The notes: generated from the sequence alone by a model not told the origin. Shown: positions 47,476 to 60,670, counted from the stretch's first letter. The stretch is 64,000 nucleotides of DNA from Mytilisepta virgata (GCA_028015205.1 CM051517.1:61751455-61815454), one strand, 5' to 3'. Numbers and translations: made by a program.

Positions 47476-49950
47476 AACAAGAGTGGACACACTACCGTAA
47501 TTACTCTATTTTTTCGTCAGTAAAAAACACCAACTTTTAGGGATTTTACAAAAATGACGAAATATTAGATCTGTGGAAGTTTCTGGGCAAAAATAATGAT
47601 GAAAGGTAGGTTTGTTAAGGTCCAAATGTTGGTGAAAGATCGAGAGAAAACGTAAGTATTTAGGTAAGTATTTGCCGGTAAAAATCAATAAGTTATTGCA
47701 AAATACTGTTTATTAAAATTTCTTAAGTAATAAAATCATATTTTATTCTATTACTGTGTTCTTTTATCATTATTTAAACTTGCAATTGTCTCCAAAGGGT
47801 GATACACAAATGGAAAATGTCAAGGTAAAATATTGACATGTTTGCGGTTGGCCACGTGTGATTTACCTGTTGTGTGTGTATATTTGTAAAAGTGCCAGCT
47901 TACCACCATTTAAATGTACCGGTAATTAAATGCAGTGATCACCTAGTTTAATTTGACAACATTGATAATTGGAGGTGCTAATCATCATTAAATTGTCAAC
48001 TCATTTGTTATTTTATCGGACGACTATTTACAAACATCCAGCTGATGATATGCAAATCAGATACACGCTTTGAAGTGTGTAAATCTATTTCAAGGGGCCC
48101 ATGAAGGGGAATCTTATTTTAAGCTTGTGCAACGGGAATTTAAATGTGATGCTGCTTATAAACGGAGGAAATATATTATTTAATAAAGATTTAATAAAGA
48201 TCAAGGGCCATATAATGTAAATTAAATTCAACAGGATTTTTGTTAAAATAAAGAAGAAGAAAAGATCGAATTTTGGGGGTAGAGAAGATGGGTAAAGCTA
48301 AATTGAATTGATTGTAAAACAACAACTATCTGTTATTGTTCGCTTCATGATGAAACTGATACATTTTTCAGATATCAATCGGATTTTATGACGAGTTATG
48401 TTTTTTTAACATTTTACACAGTCCATACCCCCATACCGCCCCTCACTTCCGATGACTGACCAATCAAATACATGCAAATTTTAACTCCCGGTGAAACCAA
48501 ACATTTCCAGGTGTTTAATTGCTTCTGGAAGTGAAATGGGGATAACAGTCTACCCTGTAACACTGGCTTGTGTTTATAACAATCACAATCTTCCGATAAA
48601 TCCTTTGATGCACACAACTGTGTTCAGCCTTGAAAAAACATTTACCGGAAAGGTAGGTTTGAGCTTTCCTCTTTGAAACCCAAAAGTTTAATTAACAACA
48701 ATAAAGTTTGTATTTTGTATTTATTTCAATTTCCTCATGTTTTCACTCCAAGTCGATGAAACAATAGCGATCTGGAACCGAATTTCCGTCACAAATTCCC
48801 ATTGTTTTGACGGTCATATCTGGCAAAAAATCACGTTTTTTCCGACACGCAAATGAAAATTTTTTATATGACGGAAAATTGGATTTTTTTCAAAATACAG
48901 ACTTTCTAAAAATGGGAAAATTGACGAAAAAATAGATCGACGGATAATTAGATTGATTACGGTACATGTCTCACCCGAGTATACACATGGACACAGATTA
49001 ATGATTATCTGATACCCGACATTTTGCAAGTCAAAGGAAAATGTGTTAAAATAAATAGAGGTTAAGGTCAAAAGGCAGGTGTCATACCGACATGTATCCA
49101 CTAAGAACTATCTATTGACCAAATATGGTTGGGCTAGGTATTAAAGTTGCTGAGAAATGGACCTAATCTTGAAAATGTGACAGTCACTCAAGCATGCAAT
49201 TGAGGTCAAAGTCCAGAGACAGGTGTCAGACTTGCATGTACCCACTAAGAACTTATAGACCAAACACGGATGGGTCTATGTATTACAAGTGCTGAAAAAA
49301 GGACTTAAGAAACCATGAAATTGAGGTTAAGGTCCAGAGACAAGTGTCAGACTGGCATGTACCCACCAAGAACTGTCAATAGACCAAATACAGTAGGTCT
49401 AGGTATTACAGTTGTTGAAAAAAATGACTTGACCACGAAAAGTGACAAAGTCACTCAAGCATGGTGTCAGACTGGCATGTACCAAGAACTATCTATTGAT
49501 TAAATATGGTGGGTCTAGGTATTCTTGTTGCTGAGAAATGGACTTAATCATAAAAAAGTGAGAAATGCACTCAAAGATAAAATTGAGGTCAAGGTCCCAA
49601 GCCAGGTGTCAGACTGGCATGTACCCTACAAGAACTATCTATAGACCAAATATGGTTGGCCTAGGTATTACAGTTGCTGAGAAATGGATTTCACCTCGAA
49701 ACATGGACGCAGATTTTAAATTCATGTTTATGTAGTCAGTGAACCATGAAAATGAGGTCAGGGTCACAAGACAAGTATACTGCGGCAAATCTTATATGAT
49801 TAGCTACCTTGTGGACCATAAATCTTAATTGTAGTTATTACAAGTGCAAAGTTATTCAAGTTTTAAAAAAAGTTAACGCCAACATCGCCGCCGGAAAGTA
49901 ATACCTATATCTCGCCTCTGCGACTATTCGTCCCAGGCAGGACAAAAAGA
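47476..49950 (+). mobile_element. Tandem-core element, family 2, copy 2 (split)
   Basis: The 5' end aacaagagtggacacac (47476-47492) continues at 48965 as catgtctcaccc, matching the 5' end of copy 1 (23252). Core units of about 120-145 bp follow (ttgaggtcaaggtcc, caggtgtcagactggcatgt, gaccaaatatggtt at 49077, 49221, 49342, 49463 and 49603). The 3' end gttaacgcc-cgccgccgg and ctctgcgac parallels copy 1. It is older and more diverged than copy 1. Confidence 0.7.
47493..48964. mobile_element. Non-autonomous TIR transposon nested in family 2
   Basis: Ends are taccgtaat-actctattttttcgtc on the left and gacgaaaaaatagat-attacggta on the right (reverse complement taccgtaat). The right arm has about 13 extra bp. 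The element is flanked by TA on both sides (47493-47494, 48963-48964). About 1.47 kb. No transposase motif was found in its short frames, so it looks non-autonomous. Confidence 0.7.
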
Positions 49951-50560
49951 TATCTTTTAGGTTGCGCTTTAGGGGTTTTCAAATTGAAGCGATGTTAATT
50001 TTGACGTCGTCGTACCATTTGTGTGAAGTTTTCTGATGTTCTAGCATTGTGATGTGAGGTTTTTTGCATTGTTACATCAAGGTAGGTTATGTGATGTGAG
50101 ATGCATGAATCTCACACCAATGTCTCACACAGAATAACTGTCTCAAACGCAAAGAAATGTGAGAAATAAAAATATCCAAGAGACCAACAACGTCCCCAAC
50201 AGACCACTCAAAATTACCAAAAAGACCATGTGATTGTATATAACAGATCATAAACATATCTAAAATACCCCATAAATACATGTATATCCAACAGACTATA
50301 TAAACATTTTTTCTGTTTTCTGCTCTTTGGTTGGGTTGTTGTCTTTTTGACACATTCCCCGTTTCTATTCTATATTCAGAAGACCAGTTAAACATGTACA
50401 ACAGTACAAATTATTACGTATTAACATATCAAAAAGACTAATTTGACTTTCAGTTATTTAATAATTTTACAATTTTACACATCACAGGCTGTATCACAAA
50501 GTGTCAGTTCATACACATATTTACATGTACATATAGTCTTACGTATTTCAGAACACACAT
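49951..50560. other. Region downstream of ETFA with a repeat fragment
   Basis: No gene. A minus-strand copy of the dispersed repeat at 10070 lies at about 50311-50375 (ctgctctttggttgggttgt, acattccccgtttct). Confidence 0.5.
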
Positions 50561-50566
50561 TTTATT
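50561..50566 (-). terminator. ETFA poly(A) signal
   Basis: TTTATT on the plus strand is AATAAA on the minus strand, 70-75 bp past the ETFA stop codon. Confidence 0.5.
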
Positions 50567-50635
50567 TATAAATGATCATAGAATTCTGCATACTGGTACA
50601 TCTGATTTTAACATGAATAATGTAAACTCGTATAT

Positions 50636-53600
50636 TCATTTCTTGTTCACTAGATCTGTCATTTCAGGTACAGCCTGTAAATACAAGATAAACAAAATTC
50701 TTTTAATATCATCTTTAGTAAAGACACTAAGAATCTAACACCGGTGCAAGTGCAAGATAAGAAAATCTCAGACACCCAAGGGTAAGATTTGATCGTTCTC
50801 TGAAGAGGCTCCGCCAGGTAAATGAAAGATTCGCACAGTGAAATAGGATTTGAAAAACCAAGTTTAAAAGCAAATTCTAGGTTGTAACAATTATTTTTTT
50901 GAGATAAAATGTAAGAACACAATATGTTTAATTCATCGAAACAATGAACTATGGCTAAAAACATTTGAATAACACAGTTATATTGACGGTCAAGGTCAGT
51001 ACTTTCAATTTTCCCTGTCGTGCTTGGGAGAGGAGAAATGAATGTTCAAGTTGAAACTGCCTCCATTGATAATAGTAAACGGAATTCAGAAAGTAAGATG
51101 GAGTTTGTTTGAAAATGTATGAAGTAAGAGGATATCGGTATTTTTTGCATATTAGTCATAACACGCCCCAACACTTTGGTGATAGTTTTTTTATGGGAAA
51201 CCGCACATTTTATCTCAACCCATTGGTGAAATAAGGAAATCTCACACCGGCAAAATTTGGAATTGTCTTGTCCCAAAAGTGAGAAAAGATTATCCTTCTT
51301 CTCTGACTCAGTTTACAATTATTACTTATAAAACAATGTGGATTTATTTTATTTTTGGTGGCAAATTATTCTTATTTTACATCAAAGTAATTTAGACTAC
51401 TGAGGCAAAGATATAATTTGTATACCAAAATAAGCAAATGTCACAGGCTGATGGTCATGGATGGATTACTGTTAAAATTATTACACTGCTATCGCGTTGA
51501 GAACATGTTGATGTGATATGAATATGCACACTGCTTTGTACTAGACCTACATCCTAGAGATATCATAACCAATGTTTGTTTCTTTGGTTCTTTTATGAAA
51601 CTTTCAGTACAGTTTCTAGTTCAAACTCACAATCTCGCAATCGGGTTCTGACGATCTACCTTTTTTAACCAATCAGCCATCCATTCCAACCAACCAATAC
51701 AGCCCATTTTTCATATATTTAAAATCCTACCAATTGTAAACCTTGTATTTCTGAGTAACTAATCTTATTACCTTAAATAAATCTTGTACCAGTCCATAAT
51801 CAGCTACTTGGAAAATTGGTGCCTCTGGATCTTTATTTACTGCGACAATTACTTTACTGTCTTTCATTCCTGCCAAGTGCTGGATAGCACCTGAAATTCC
51901 TACTGCAATATAGAGGTCCTGGAATAGAAATACAGTAAGTTTATTAAAAGTGTCTTCTATAAAAATTTTGATACTTTTTAAATGATCTGGTTGACATCGT
52001 CGCATCATTACATCCAAATCTAGAAGTCTGAAAATCTATGTCCAACCTGCAACAAATCAAATGATCCAATATATTAACACTGAAAAAATGAGATTTTTGG
52101 TCAGGTTGCTCATAGTGCAAATCTGATTATTAGTATGTGAATATGGGGAAAAAGGATAACTATTTTGTGTTATCAGCTCCTCCTACAGCTTTAAACCCAG
52201 ATCTTAGAAACTAAAGATGTGCATGAAAGCATATGATTTCATTTGAAGAATTTTTCCCAGATTTTCCATGTTGTAACAATGTCTATGGAGGGTAACTATT
52301 TTGTGTAATCAACTCCTCCTACAGCTTTTTACCCTGATCTTTGAAACTTTGTAGAATGTTTATAGACCTTACTTACCTTGTTTATTGTGAAAGTGAACAC
52401 ATTTTATATTGATTTGATTGGTCAAATGGAGGAAAACTGAAAAATGCAAAATCATGACTCAAAATATAATCTTCAACTAGAGGCTCCAAGGAGCCTGTAT
52501 CGCTCACCTGGACTATGTCCATCTTGACTGGCAGCCTTGAACATTGGAGTCAAGTTCCAATTGTCTCACTAGTTTCAAACAAGAAAATCATTCATTGAAC
52601 TTTCCCATTAGGTCATATTTTAAACTAAGTTCCGCTCTGGCAGCCATCTTGGATGGTGGACAGGGTCATAGGATATAATTCTGAAAGAGGACCAACTAAG
52701 GACAATTGCCGCCCAATTTTGTTCCAATTCACCAAGTGATTTCAAACAAGAAAATCTTTAAGTAAATTTGCAATAGGGTCCTACGTTAAACTATGTTTGA
52801 GTCTGGTGGCTATCCTGGATGACGGGTCGAGTCATCGGATATATACTGAAAGAGAACCACCTAAGGAACATTGGTGCTAAGTTTTGTTCCAACTGGCCAA
52901 GTGGTTTTGGACAAGATCTTTAAGTAAATTTCCCATAGGATCCTATGTAAAACTATGTTCGGCTCTGGCAGCCATCTTGGATGATGGACGGGGTCATGAA
53001 TATAATTCTGAAAGAGGACAAACTAAGGACCATTGCTGCCTAGTTTTGTTCCATTTGGCCAAGTGCTTTCAGACAAGATCTTTAAGTAAATTTCCCATAG
53101 GGTCCTATGTTAAACTAAGTTCGGCTCTGGTGGCCATCTTGGATGACAGGTGCAATCATTGGATTCAATTCTGAAAGAGGACCCCTTAAGGACCATTGCT
53201 GCTAAGTTTTGTTCCAATTGGCCAAGTTGTTTCAGACAAGAAGATCTTCTCAGAAATTTCCCATAGGGATCTATATTAAACTAAGTTTGGCTATGGCGGC
53301 CATCTTTGATGATGGACAGGATCATCAGATAAAATTCCGAAAGACGACCACCTAAGGGCCATTGCTGCCAAGTTTTGTTCCAATTGGCACAGTGGTTTCA
53401 GAGGAGAAGATCTTTAAAGGAAAGTTTACGACCCTTTGGGCCAGGTGAGCTTAAAATACAAAGTTAATGCCAACTTACAGGTGCAACAATTTTTCCAGTC
53501 TGTCCTACTTGCATATCATTAGGCACAAAACCTGCATCTACAGCTGCTCTGGACGCTCCAACTGCTGCACCCATTTTATCAGCAAGATCATATAACATTT

Positions 53601-56600
53601 GAAAGTTTTCTCCATTCTTCATTCCACGCCCTATGTAAAACAAAAGATAAAATTTTAAAGATTTGCTATAAAACTATCAATCAAGATTTAAACATATATA
53701 CAATTCTTTGATGAGCCCTGTAGTGTTTTTATTTTTATAATGCTACTAATTTACACTGTGAAGTCAACAAAAAGCAGTAGTTCTATCCAGTAAAATCTGG
53801 AAATTATTGTTCAATTTGAAATTATTCAGAAAATGGCGACCACAAAATGGATTAACTAAGAGAAAAACAAAGAAAGTCACTTTTACTGTTATTTAAACTT
53901 TACTTCTATTGATTTATAAGGACTTTAACAATGTCAGTTTTGATGACCGACAGTTGTAGCAATGAAGATGTTTCACACTGTGATTAATATTTTATTTTCT
54001 CTTATGATTGACCAGAATTATCTAACTCTCGGACGTATACAGTGTGATATGAACTAGTGATATAAAAAATCTGCCCATTTGATAGGTGAATGTGTGATTG
54101 TGTAGGAAAATTCTTATATTCTGATTGGTCAAAAATTTTGCTACACAATGGTGCCATACTTGAAAGACATCTTTGCATGGCAACATTTGACGTCACAGAG
54201 AAATGAACTTTAAGATTTCCTGCAGCCAGGACGACGAATCACAAACAAATATTCCTGATGAATCATAAGAGAAATAGGTTTAACAACTTGTAAAAATTAG
54301 ATATCGTTTGATATCAATTCAAGTTTTTTCATTTGGAACGAGTCTTTGTGAAACCTATAACACTAACATAGTAAAACAGTTATCTAATGAGTATCAGGGC
54401 AATAGACCAGAAAATTTGTCCTTCGTTGATACGAACCATCCAAGATGGCCTTGGTCAATAAAGATTCGGATAGTTCCCCATTCCTTGGGTCAAATTTTTG
54501 TGTCTATTGCCCTGAAATCCTTTAAATTAACTGAAAATAACTGTAAAATATTATAATTTACCTCCTGATATAACAGTTTTAGCTGCAGTTAGTTCTGGAC
54601 GATCACTTTTACTGAGTTCCTGAGACACATATTCTGACTTATCATTCTTAACATCGACTGATGGTGCTGAAAAAAAAGAGAAAAAAAAAAAGTTACTGAT
54701 ATGCAGAAATTTGCAATTGGTGGCCACTGCTAAAAGATGTTTCTATAATATACAGTATTTATGAAATATTTTTCATGTAAACAATTGATATTAACATATA
54801 TTTAACATGTTTTCGGCATAAAATGCATATTGCTTAACTCACTAACAATTTTCTAGTTTCACGCTACATACATGTATTAATAAAATTACTTTTTTGTGTT
54901 ATTAAAATGTTTTTAACAAAAAAAAGTTTACCATTTTCAGATGCAGCACTTCCACCATCAGCAGGTGATGCCTCAAAAGCTGTTCCTCTCACTGATATAA
55001 TCTTTAAACTGTCTTTTGATTTTAATGTCTGTATAGCATTACCTAGGAAAATAAATTACATATCCAGACCTTTTGGTAACTCATCTAGGTGAGTCCTGAA
55101 CTCACTAAAATGCTAACCTTCAGGATTCATTCTATTGAGGGACTTGCTAATATTTTGAAATAGTGACTCACAAAATTGAAATTCTACCAAAAACCCTGAT
55201 ATCAATATGTGGACATTGCAAAATATTTTATTTTTTAATGACCATAATGACCCAAATAACCAGAATTATTCTCATTCAATTCCAGTAATAATAGACAATT
55301 GACCTATTTATTTATTATGAATTACCTCCCCTGGTTTTTTAAAGTAATGATGAACAAGCTAACTGAAAAATTTACAACATATTCAAATCATATTATATAT
55401 TCCTGAAATGAACAGCTTTGCCTGTTCACCTGCAATACATTTATGGCCTAGGGGTATTTCCATATCATGTCACTTGTATAATAGATTTAACATAACTTTA
55501 CAGGTAAAATTCTACCTAAATATGATATTGTCTTTTCTGTGGTAAGAATTCAGGGGAGATAATAAATGCTTAATTGGAAAGTGGTCAATTCCTGAATATC
55601 TAAGGCCCTGGGTTGGATTGGATACATTGATTAATCAAATTACTGAAGTTGTATAAAAAATGCACATTTTTACAACATGTCTTTAGGTCACATCAAATTG
55701 ATTTTTAATCCTTTGGATTTCGCCGCCATGAGTTTTGGTCTTTGTATATATTTTAGAAGAAAGAAAAATTTTGTCGCTTCATTTTCCAAAAATGCTGAAA
55801 ATTTACCCCAAATTCTATATTTTTCAAGAAATAAAAAGTGCTTGCCCGCTCCTAAAATTTGGTAACAACAGGGTTTTTTTCCATTTTTTGCAATATTTTA
55901 GTTAAAAAAGATTTGTGTCCTCAAGAAAAAAAATTAAAAATTAAACTGGCTCACACCTATTTTTGCAATAAAATATCCAAAGAACTAAAAATCAGTTTGC
56001 TTTAGCCTTAAATCATATGAAATATAGTTTCTTACCTGCATAAATAGTTCTTACAAAAGTATCGGCATCTTTTATACCAATTATATCAGATATAGGTGAT
56101 ACATCTAATTTTGCTGCAACACGAGGTAACAAATTCTACAAATGTATAATAATTATGATTTAATTTAACATATCTTTAAACATCTAAATATTAAATCTTT
56201 TTAACAGTTTTAGAATGTGATGAGAAACTGCTTTTCTCTACAGTTTTTCTTATACAAAAATACTATTTTATTCAGTTATGTAAAAATTTGCATACAATGC
56301 AAAGACACATCTTTTTTCTCATTACGCAATTATGTCTAGATCAATAACAATGTAATGGAGATAACTTACCTTTCCCATAGCTGTAGCACCTGCTAAAATG
56401 TGACTAAAATTAAACTGTTTTTGTGTAGCTACCAGTAATGGTGTTAATGATTCTGAAAAACAAACACATCAAAATTATAAATGTCGTCAAATTTTATTTT
56501 AATATTTCCAAATAAACAACAAACAAAATTGGCAGAAGTTGTAATTTTTTTCTTTAAATTTCATATCTTGATTTTCTATTATTTCATAATCTGCAGTAGA

Positions 56601-59600
56601 CTGACTTCGAATATTTGTACACATTTAACATTTAAAAAAACACAAAGGAAACTTTATTTCATGTTTATTATCATCCTCCCAAGTCAGGGTTTTTTATCCA
56701 CGTTCCCTTCTACGAACCCCTGACATTCATTCATATTTTACGAGTCCGAAATGAATGATTTTCATTGGTTGCTTCTCCAGGTAAAAAGAGAATCTATTTG
56801 AGTTGTAGGTAGAATTTTTTAGGTCACACACCAGGCGGCCATATGTTCGACCCGCTAAATATGAATGAGTGTTGTCAGGGGCTTGTAGTAACGAATGAGG
56901 ATACAAAACCCTGATTTGGGGGATGGTATTTTATTAATTTGGATACTGTAAATTAAAAAATTAATTTAATTTATGCTAATTTTTTTCCATTTTTGGCTTG
57001 TATTTTTTATCTTGCAACATAGATATGAATCGCATAGATAAATTTTGCATTATTTTCAGAAATGAACTCAATATACTCATATTTTCATAATTACAAATAT
57101 TTCCTGTAAGTTCATAGGGTTCAATGCAATATCCCATAAAACTGAACAATGGAACTGAGTGGTTATATGTAGGAGTTATCATGTGGATCATCCCATCACA
57201 ACACAAGCATTAAATGGACCCAGAATCAATGGTGTCAAAAAGTTAACAAAAGTAGCACAGTCACTAAGTTTGAATAATTCAATTTGATTAGAAATTGTCA
57301 CTTAGAAAATAAGGATTTCAATTTTTATAGTTGTAGTTATAAGTTAAGTTCTTAATTTCAATTTTATTCACTTAATTTGGAGTTGAAAACAACTGATGTC
57401 CAACAGAACTTTTTTAACAGAAATTAAACCAATCAGATTAAAGCGTACCTGGAAGGAATCCTTTAAATGCCTCATTGTCTGCTAACAAAACTTTGCTAAT
57501 GCCCGGAACTTTACTGACTTCTTCAGCAACCTACATAACAAAATAAGATAACAGTTTAATACAAAAATATTAAAAAACCAAAAACATTTACATGCATCTA
57601 CATTTATTTAAGGATTAAATGTAATTTCTCATAATTTAAATCCTATAGATGTTTTAACATCTTAAGGGATTCACCTTTATGAGCAAATATTTTTCAAAGA
57701 ATTTTGCATTCAGTATTAGATAAATACATACAGGTGGCTGTATTGTCCATGGTCAGGAACAACCAAAACCGATTCAACATGACCACTTATTACTTTAGGT
57801 TCTAATTTTTTCTTTTTATCGGATTATTTCTTTAAGTAAAATTTTTAGTCAACAATTCTATACAGTCTGCCAAAAGTTAAGCACCACCAAAATTTTACTG
57901 TTTAAATTAAATGCTTTTGCAAGCTTTTGCAAACTTTTGAAGTGTAGATTTCTATCTTGTCTAAATCCTAGCAAACCAGGAGTGGTAATTGTTGATAATT
58001 TGAACCAATTTCCTTAAAATGAAAGCTTAGAAGGCCTGTACATAGTGGGAGACGTCTTTTTAGCGAAAAATACCGGAAGTGTGATAGCTGCACTTCCCAT
58101 TGACTCCAATATTGATGAAATCTTTTCAGAATGTGCTAAATGTTGTCTCTAAATACCTTCAGTGATGTTTTGTATTAAAATGTTGTTAAAAATTAAAACT
58201 AAGTGGAACTTAAATTTCATTTTTATTTGTTTATTTTGCACTATTTCTTTGAATGTGAAATTTAAGTACACTTAAAATGTACGAGTTATACATCTTCTAA
58301 TAATGTTTTGTTTATGGTGAATACAAACACAGAAACACATTAATTTTTTTTGTTACTACAAAATATTTTTTGAATAAAAAAATGGTGGTGCTTCACTTTT
58401 GGAGGACTGTATATTTATAGAAGCCAAATTTTATAACATGATAATTAGAAGAAAGGCAAGTGGGGGTTAGTATTCATGACAAACATAAAACAAAAGTCTA
58501 CAGCAAATCTGAGGTGCTTTAAGGTCAACTTCTGTACTTACTTTACTACACTGTGTACCCGCCACCAAACATGTTATATCACCTCCAATCTTCTTTGCAG
58601 CTGTGATTGTGTTTAATGTTATAGGAACAAGTTTCTGATTGTCATGTTCTGCAATTACCAATGTACTCTGGTAACGACTGATAAAATAAACCTAAACAAA
58701 AAGTTGAAAAAAAATTAATAAATATTTGTAATAAATGTTTTCAAATTAAAAACAAGTATATTGTCTTCTCTCTACTTTCAGTGTCATAGCTAGCATGTTG
58801 TGACTTTGTTGGGTTTTTAGGTTTGTTAACACACACCAAATGGACAGGATAGGTAATGAAGTAGTTTGTATACCCATAAAACTAGTTTAATGCCACCATT
58901 GTTATGTGTCTGTACCAATTCAGACTAAACTGACCTAGTAGTTTCAGTAGAGAAGAATTTTAAACATTTCTTTGCTGATTTTTCTGTGGCCACATTGGCC
59001 CAAGGTTTAGACCCCTGGACAAATTTTGAAAGGGGACCACTTAAGGACCATTTAAACTGTCCCAGTAGTTTCATAGGAGACGTTTTTAACTTTTTTGCTG
59101 TTCTAATTTTAGTAACAAAAACCATATAGTCTAAGATAAAGACCTCTTGACAAAATTTGAATTTGCTGGACTCTCTGTTGTATTTTATTTTGTTTGTAGT
59201 TTGGCTTTTTTTTTGTTGTTACATACCATTTTTTACTATCAGCATACATGTAAATTTAAAAAAAAATAATATGCCAAGTTTATAGCATACAATGTAATCT
59301 TTTTTCTTCTCTTTAACAAGTCAAATTGGTCCAAGGTCCAGACCCTAGGAAAAATTCACTGACTCTCTGTTGTATTTATGTTTGTACTTTGTTCTTATTT
59401 TTATTTTCTGTTACCTACCATTTTCAATTATCAGAATACACGATCATATTGTACCACCATTTTGATTTGACAAATTTTAAGGGAGTTATGGGACTTTTGA
59501 CTATTTTTGTGAAGTATGGCAACATTGACATCTTACAAATGTACATATTGGTGGGGGACATTTCGCTACTGTCAAACAATCTCTTGTTAATTTTATAATA

Positions 59601-60604
59601 CTATGATAAAGATTGATATATTCAATTATCATTCTTTCTTTCACAATGGAAAATAAAAATTTACAAGCAGTATCTATGCGAGATAATGAAGGAGATTTGA
59701 AAACTTTATCAACTCCCTTGAAATCAAAATTGTAAGAATTATCAACATGCCCTATTTTAAGTAATCTGCAGTAATAAACAGCTAGGAAACAAACCCCTTA
59801 AATGAGAAATTTGGAGTTTTTCTTTGAACAATATTTTATATATGAACTAACAAAGACATATCCATAAAATTACCAAATTTTATGACATAACAAAGATGTA
59901 TTGTTTTTTCCAGATAAAATACATTAAAACTTGTGACAAAAATGTGCCTTTTTAATTAAAAATTTAAACTTTAAATATACCCGTTTATAGGGATTACACC
60001 TCACTTTTTCTGACAATCTTACTGGTAAAATGCTCATGAGTTATATCTTCAAATTCCCAATTTAATCATGACAGACGTTTTAAACTTTTTATGCTTCTCC
60101 AATTGAGAATTTTTTTCGAACACATTAAATGTCAAAGTATGTGAGAAAGTGTGGGACTTCATTTTTACTGGATAAATAAGGTGTAAGTTTTATTTATTAA
60201 TTAATCAGAAATTTATTTTTCATCTTGGTGATTGCTTTCTTGATCATAAATTACATAAGTGATTAATTTTAGATTTTATATAATCGATCACCAAGACAAC
60301 ACTAGTCGATTGTCTATATTTTGGAGTCAATCTGAAATAAATTAAAAGAAGCCTGGGTATCAACAGATGAATACCAACCCTCTAAAGGAAAACTGGCAAT
60401 CCTTGTCAGTTAACTGTCATTTAAAATGCATGTAACATTATTGTTCTTTTGATTTTGGCTGACCAAAGGTCAAATTTTACAAATGCAACCCAAGTATAAG
60501 CTAAAAAGATTTAGTATGACCTTTCATGATATATCTTCCATATAAAACTAACTGCATCTTACCGTTTTGCTCACAAGTTTTGTTCTACAGCACCTTGCGA
60601 ACAT
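50636..60604 (-). CDS. ETFA: Electron transfer flavoprotein subunit alpha
   Basis: Ten minus-strand exons with consistent phase, in reading order: 60604-60563, 58691-58542, 57530-57449, 56452-56370, 56135-56036, 55042-54932, 54666-54562, 53630-53479, 51918-51772, 50674-50636. They give 336 aa (human 333). Residues 1-25 ([14 protein letters not shown], then YFISRYQS) are basic and aromatic with no acidic residue, as in a mitochondrial transit peptide. [10 protein letters not shown] opens the N-terminal domain. The FAD domain shows [42 protein letters not shown] and the family signature [16 protein letters not shown] with [20 protein letters not shown] pairs with ETFB in the matrix and carries electrons from acyl-CoA dehydrogenases to ETF-QO. 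All key regions are intact. The last exon encodes only [12 protein letters not shown] and the stop, as in other animals. Its start lies close to GBA2 on the other strand. Confidence 0.96.
51493..51560 (-). repeat. Decayed SINE body fragment
   Basis: gagaacatgttgatgtgat, atgaatatg and ctgctttgtactagacc closely match 28450-28500 in the minus-strand SINE. Only the distal part is left, in the last intron of ETFA. Confidence 0.6.
52481..53450 (+). mobile_element. Tandem-core element, family 3, copy 2 (complete)
   Basis: It opens with the palindrome AGGCTCCAAGGAGCCT (52481-52496), then GCTCACCTGG at 52502-52511. It closes with the exact complement CCAGGTGAGC at 53441-53450. The core is about five units at 160-168 bp spacing (cccatagggtcctatg variants near 52605, 52771, 52931, 53093 and 53261), each with a gccatcttggatgatgg block. 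It lies in the ETFA intron between exons 8 and 9 and is antisense to the gene. No coding capacity. Confidence 0.8.
54392..54511. mobile_element. Small MITE with TCAGGGCAATAGAC ends
   Basis: The left end TCAGGGCAATAGAC-agaaaatttg is mirrored by caaattttt-GTCTATTGCCCTGA on the right. About 120 bp, in the ETFA intron between exons 7 and 8. Confidence 0.7.
56669..56928. mobile_element. Foldback MITE, ETFA intron 3
   Basis: The left arm (tcatcctcccaagtcagggtt, cccctgaca, ttcattcatattt) is mirrored by aaatatgaatga, tgtcaggggc and accctgatttgggggatgg. Arms are about 65 bp with a few differences; the element is about 255 bp. Confidence 0.7.
57863..58409. mobile_element. Non-autonomous Tc1/mariner-like element, ETFA intron 2
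   Basis: 547 bp with ends beginning CAGTCTGCCAAAAGTTAAGC on the left and CAGTCCTCCAAAAGTGAAGC (reverse strand) on the right, continuing accacca in both. TA duplications lie on both sides (57861-57862, 58410-58411). CAGT termini and TA targets are the Tc1/mariner hallmarks. No transposase frame remains. Confidence 0.75.
58900..59130 (+). repeat. Degenerate family 3-like fragment
   Basis: Phrases such as agtagtttcagtagagaaga, gtggccacattggcccaagg and gaaaggggaccacttaagg resemble family 3 core units. Termini are absent. It lies in ETFA intron 1. Confidence 0.5.
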
Positions 60605-60670
60605 TTTTACGTTGTGTTCAAGCAGTTTATGCAACGAAATTGTTAAAACGGAAGTATTGTAGTAGAAATA
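60605..60670. promoter_or_regulatory. Divergent ETFA/GBA2 promoter region
   Basis: The ETFA ATG (60604-60602, minus) and the first possible GBA2 ATG (60671, plus) are 66 bp apart; using the second candidate (60816) the gap is 211 bp. An ETS/GABP-type CGGAAGT lies at 60649-60655, a motif known from promoters of nuclear genes for mitochondrial proteins. There is no TATA box of clear position. Confidence 0.55.

Noticed and set aside
52884..53174. 96-aa frame with internal duplication ([20 protein letters not shown])
   Set aside because: The internal repeat comes from the family 3 tandem units; the start is not an ATG and there is no protein family match.
53940..54240. Possible palindrome or exon between ETFA exons 7 and 8
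   Set aside because: Short matching bits (tgattgacc / attggtca) are too weak to call an element, and no ETFA residues are missing.
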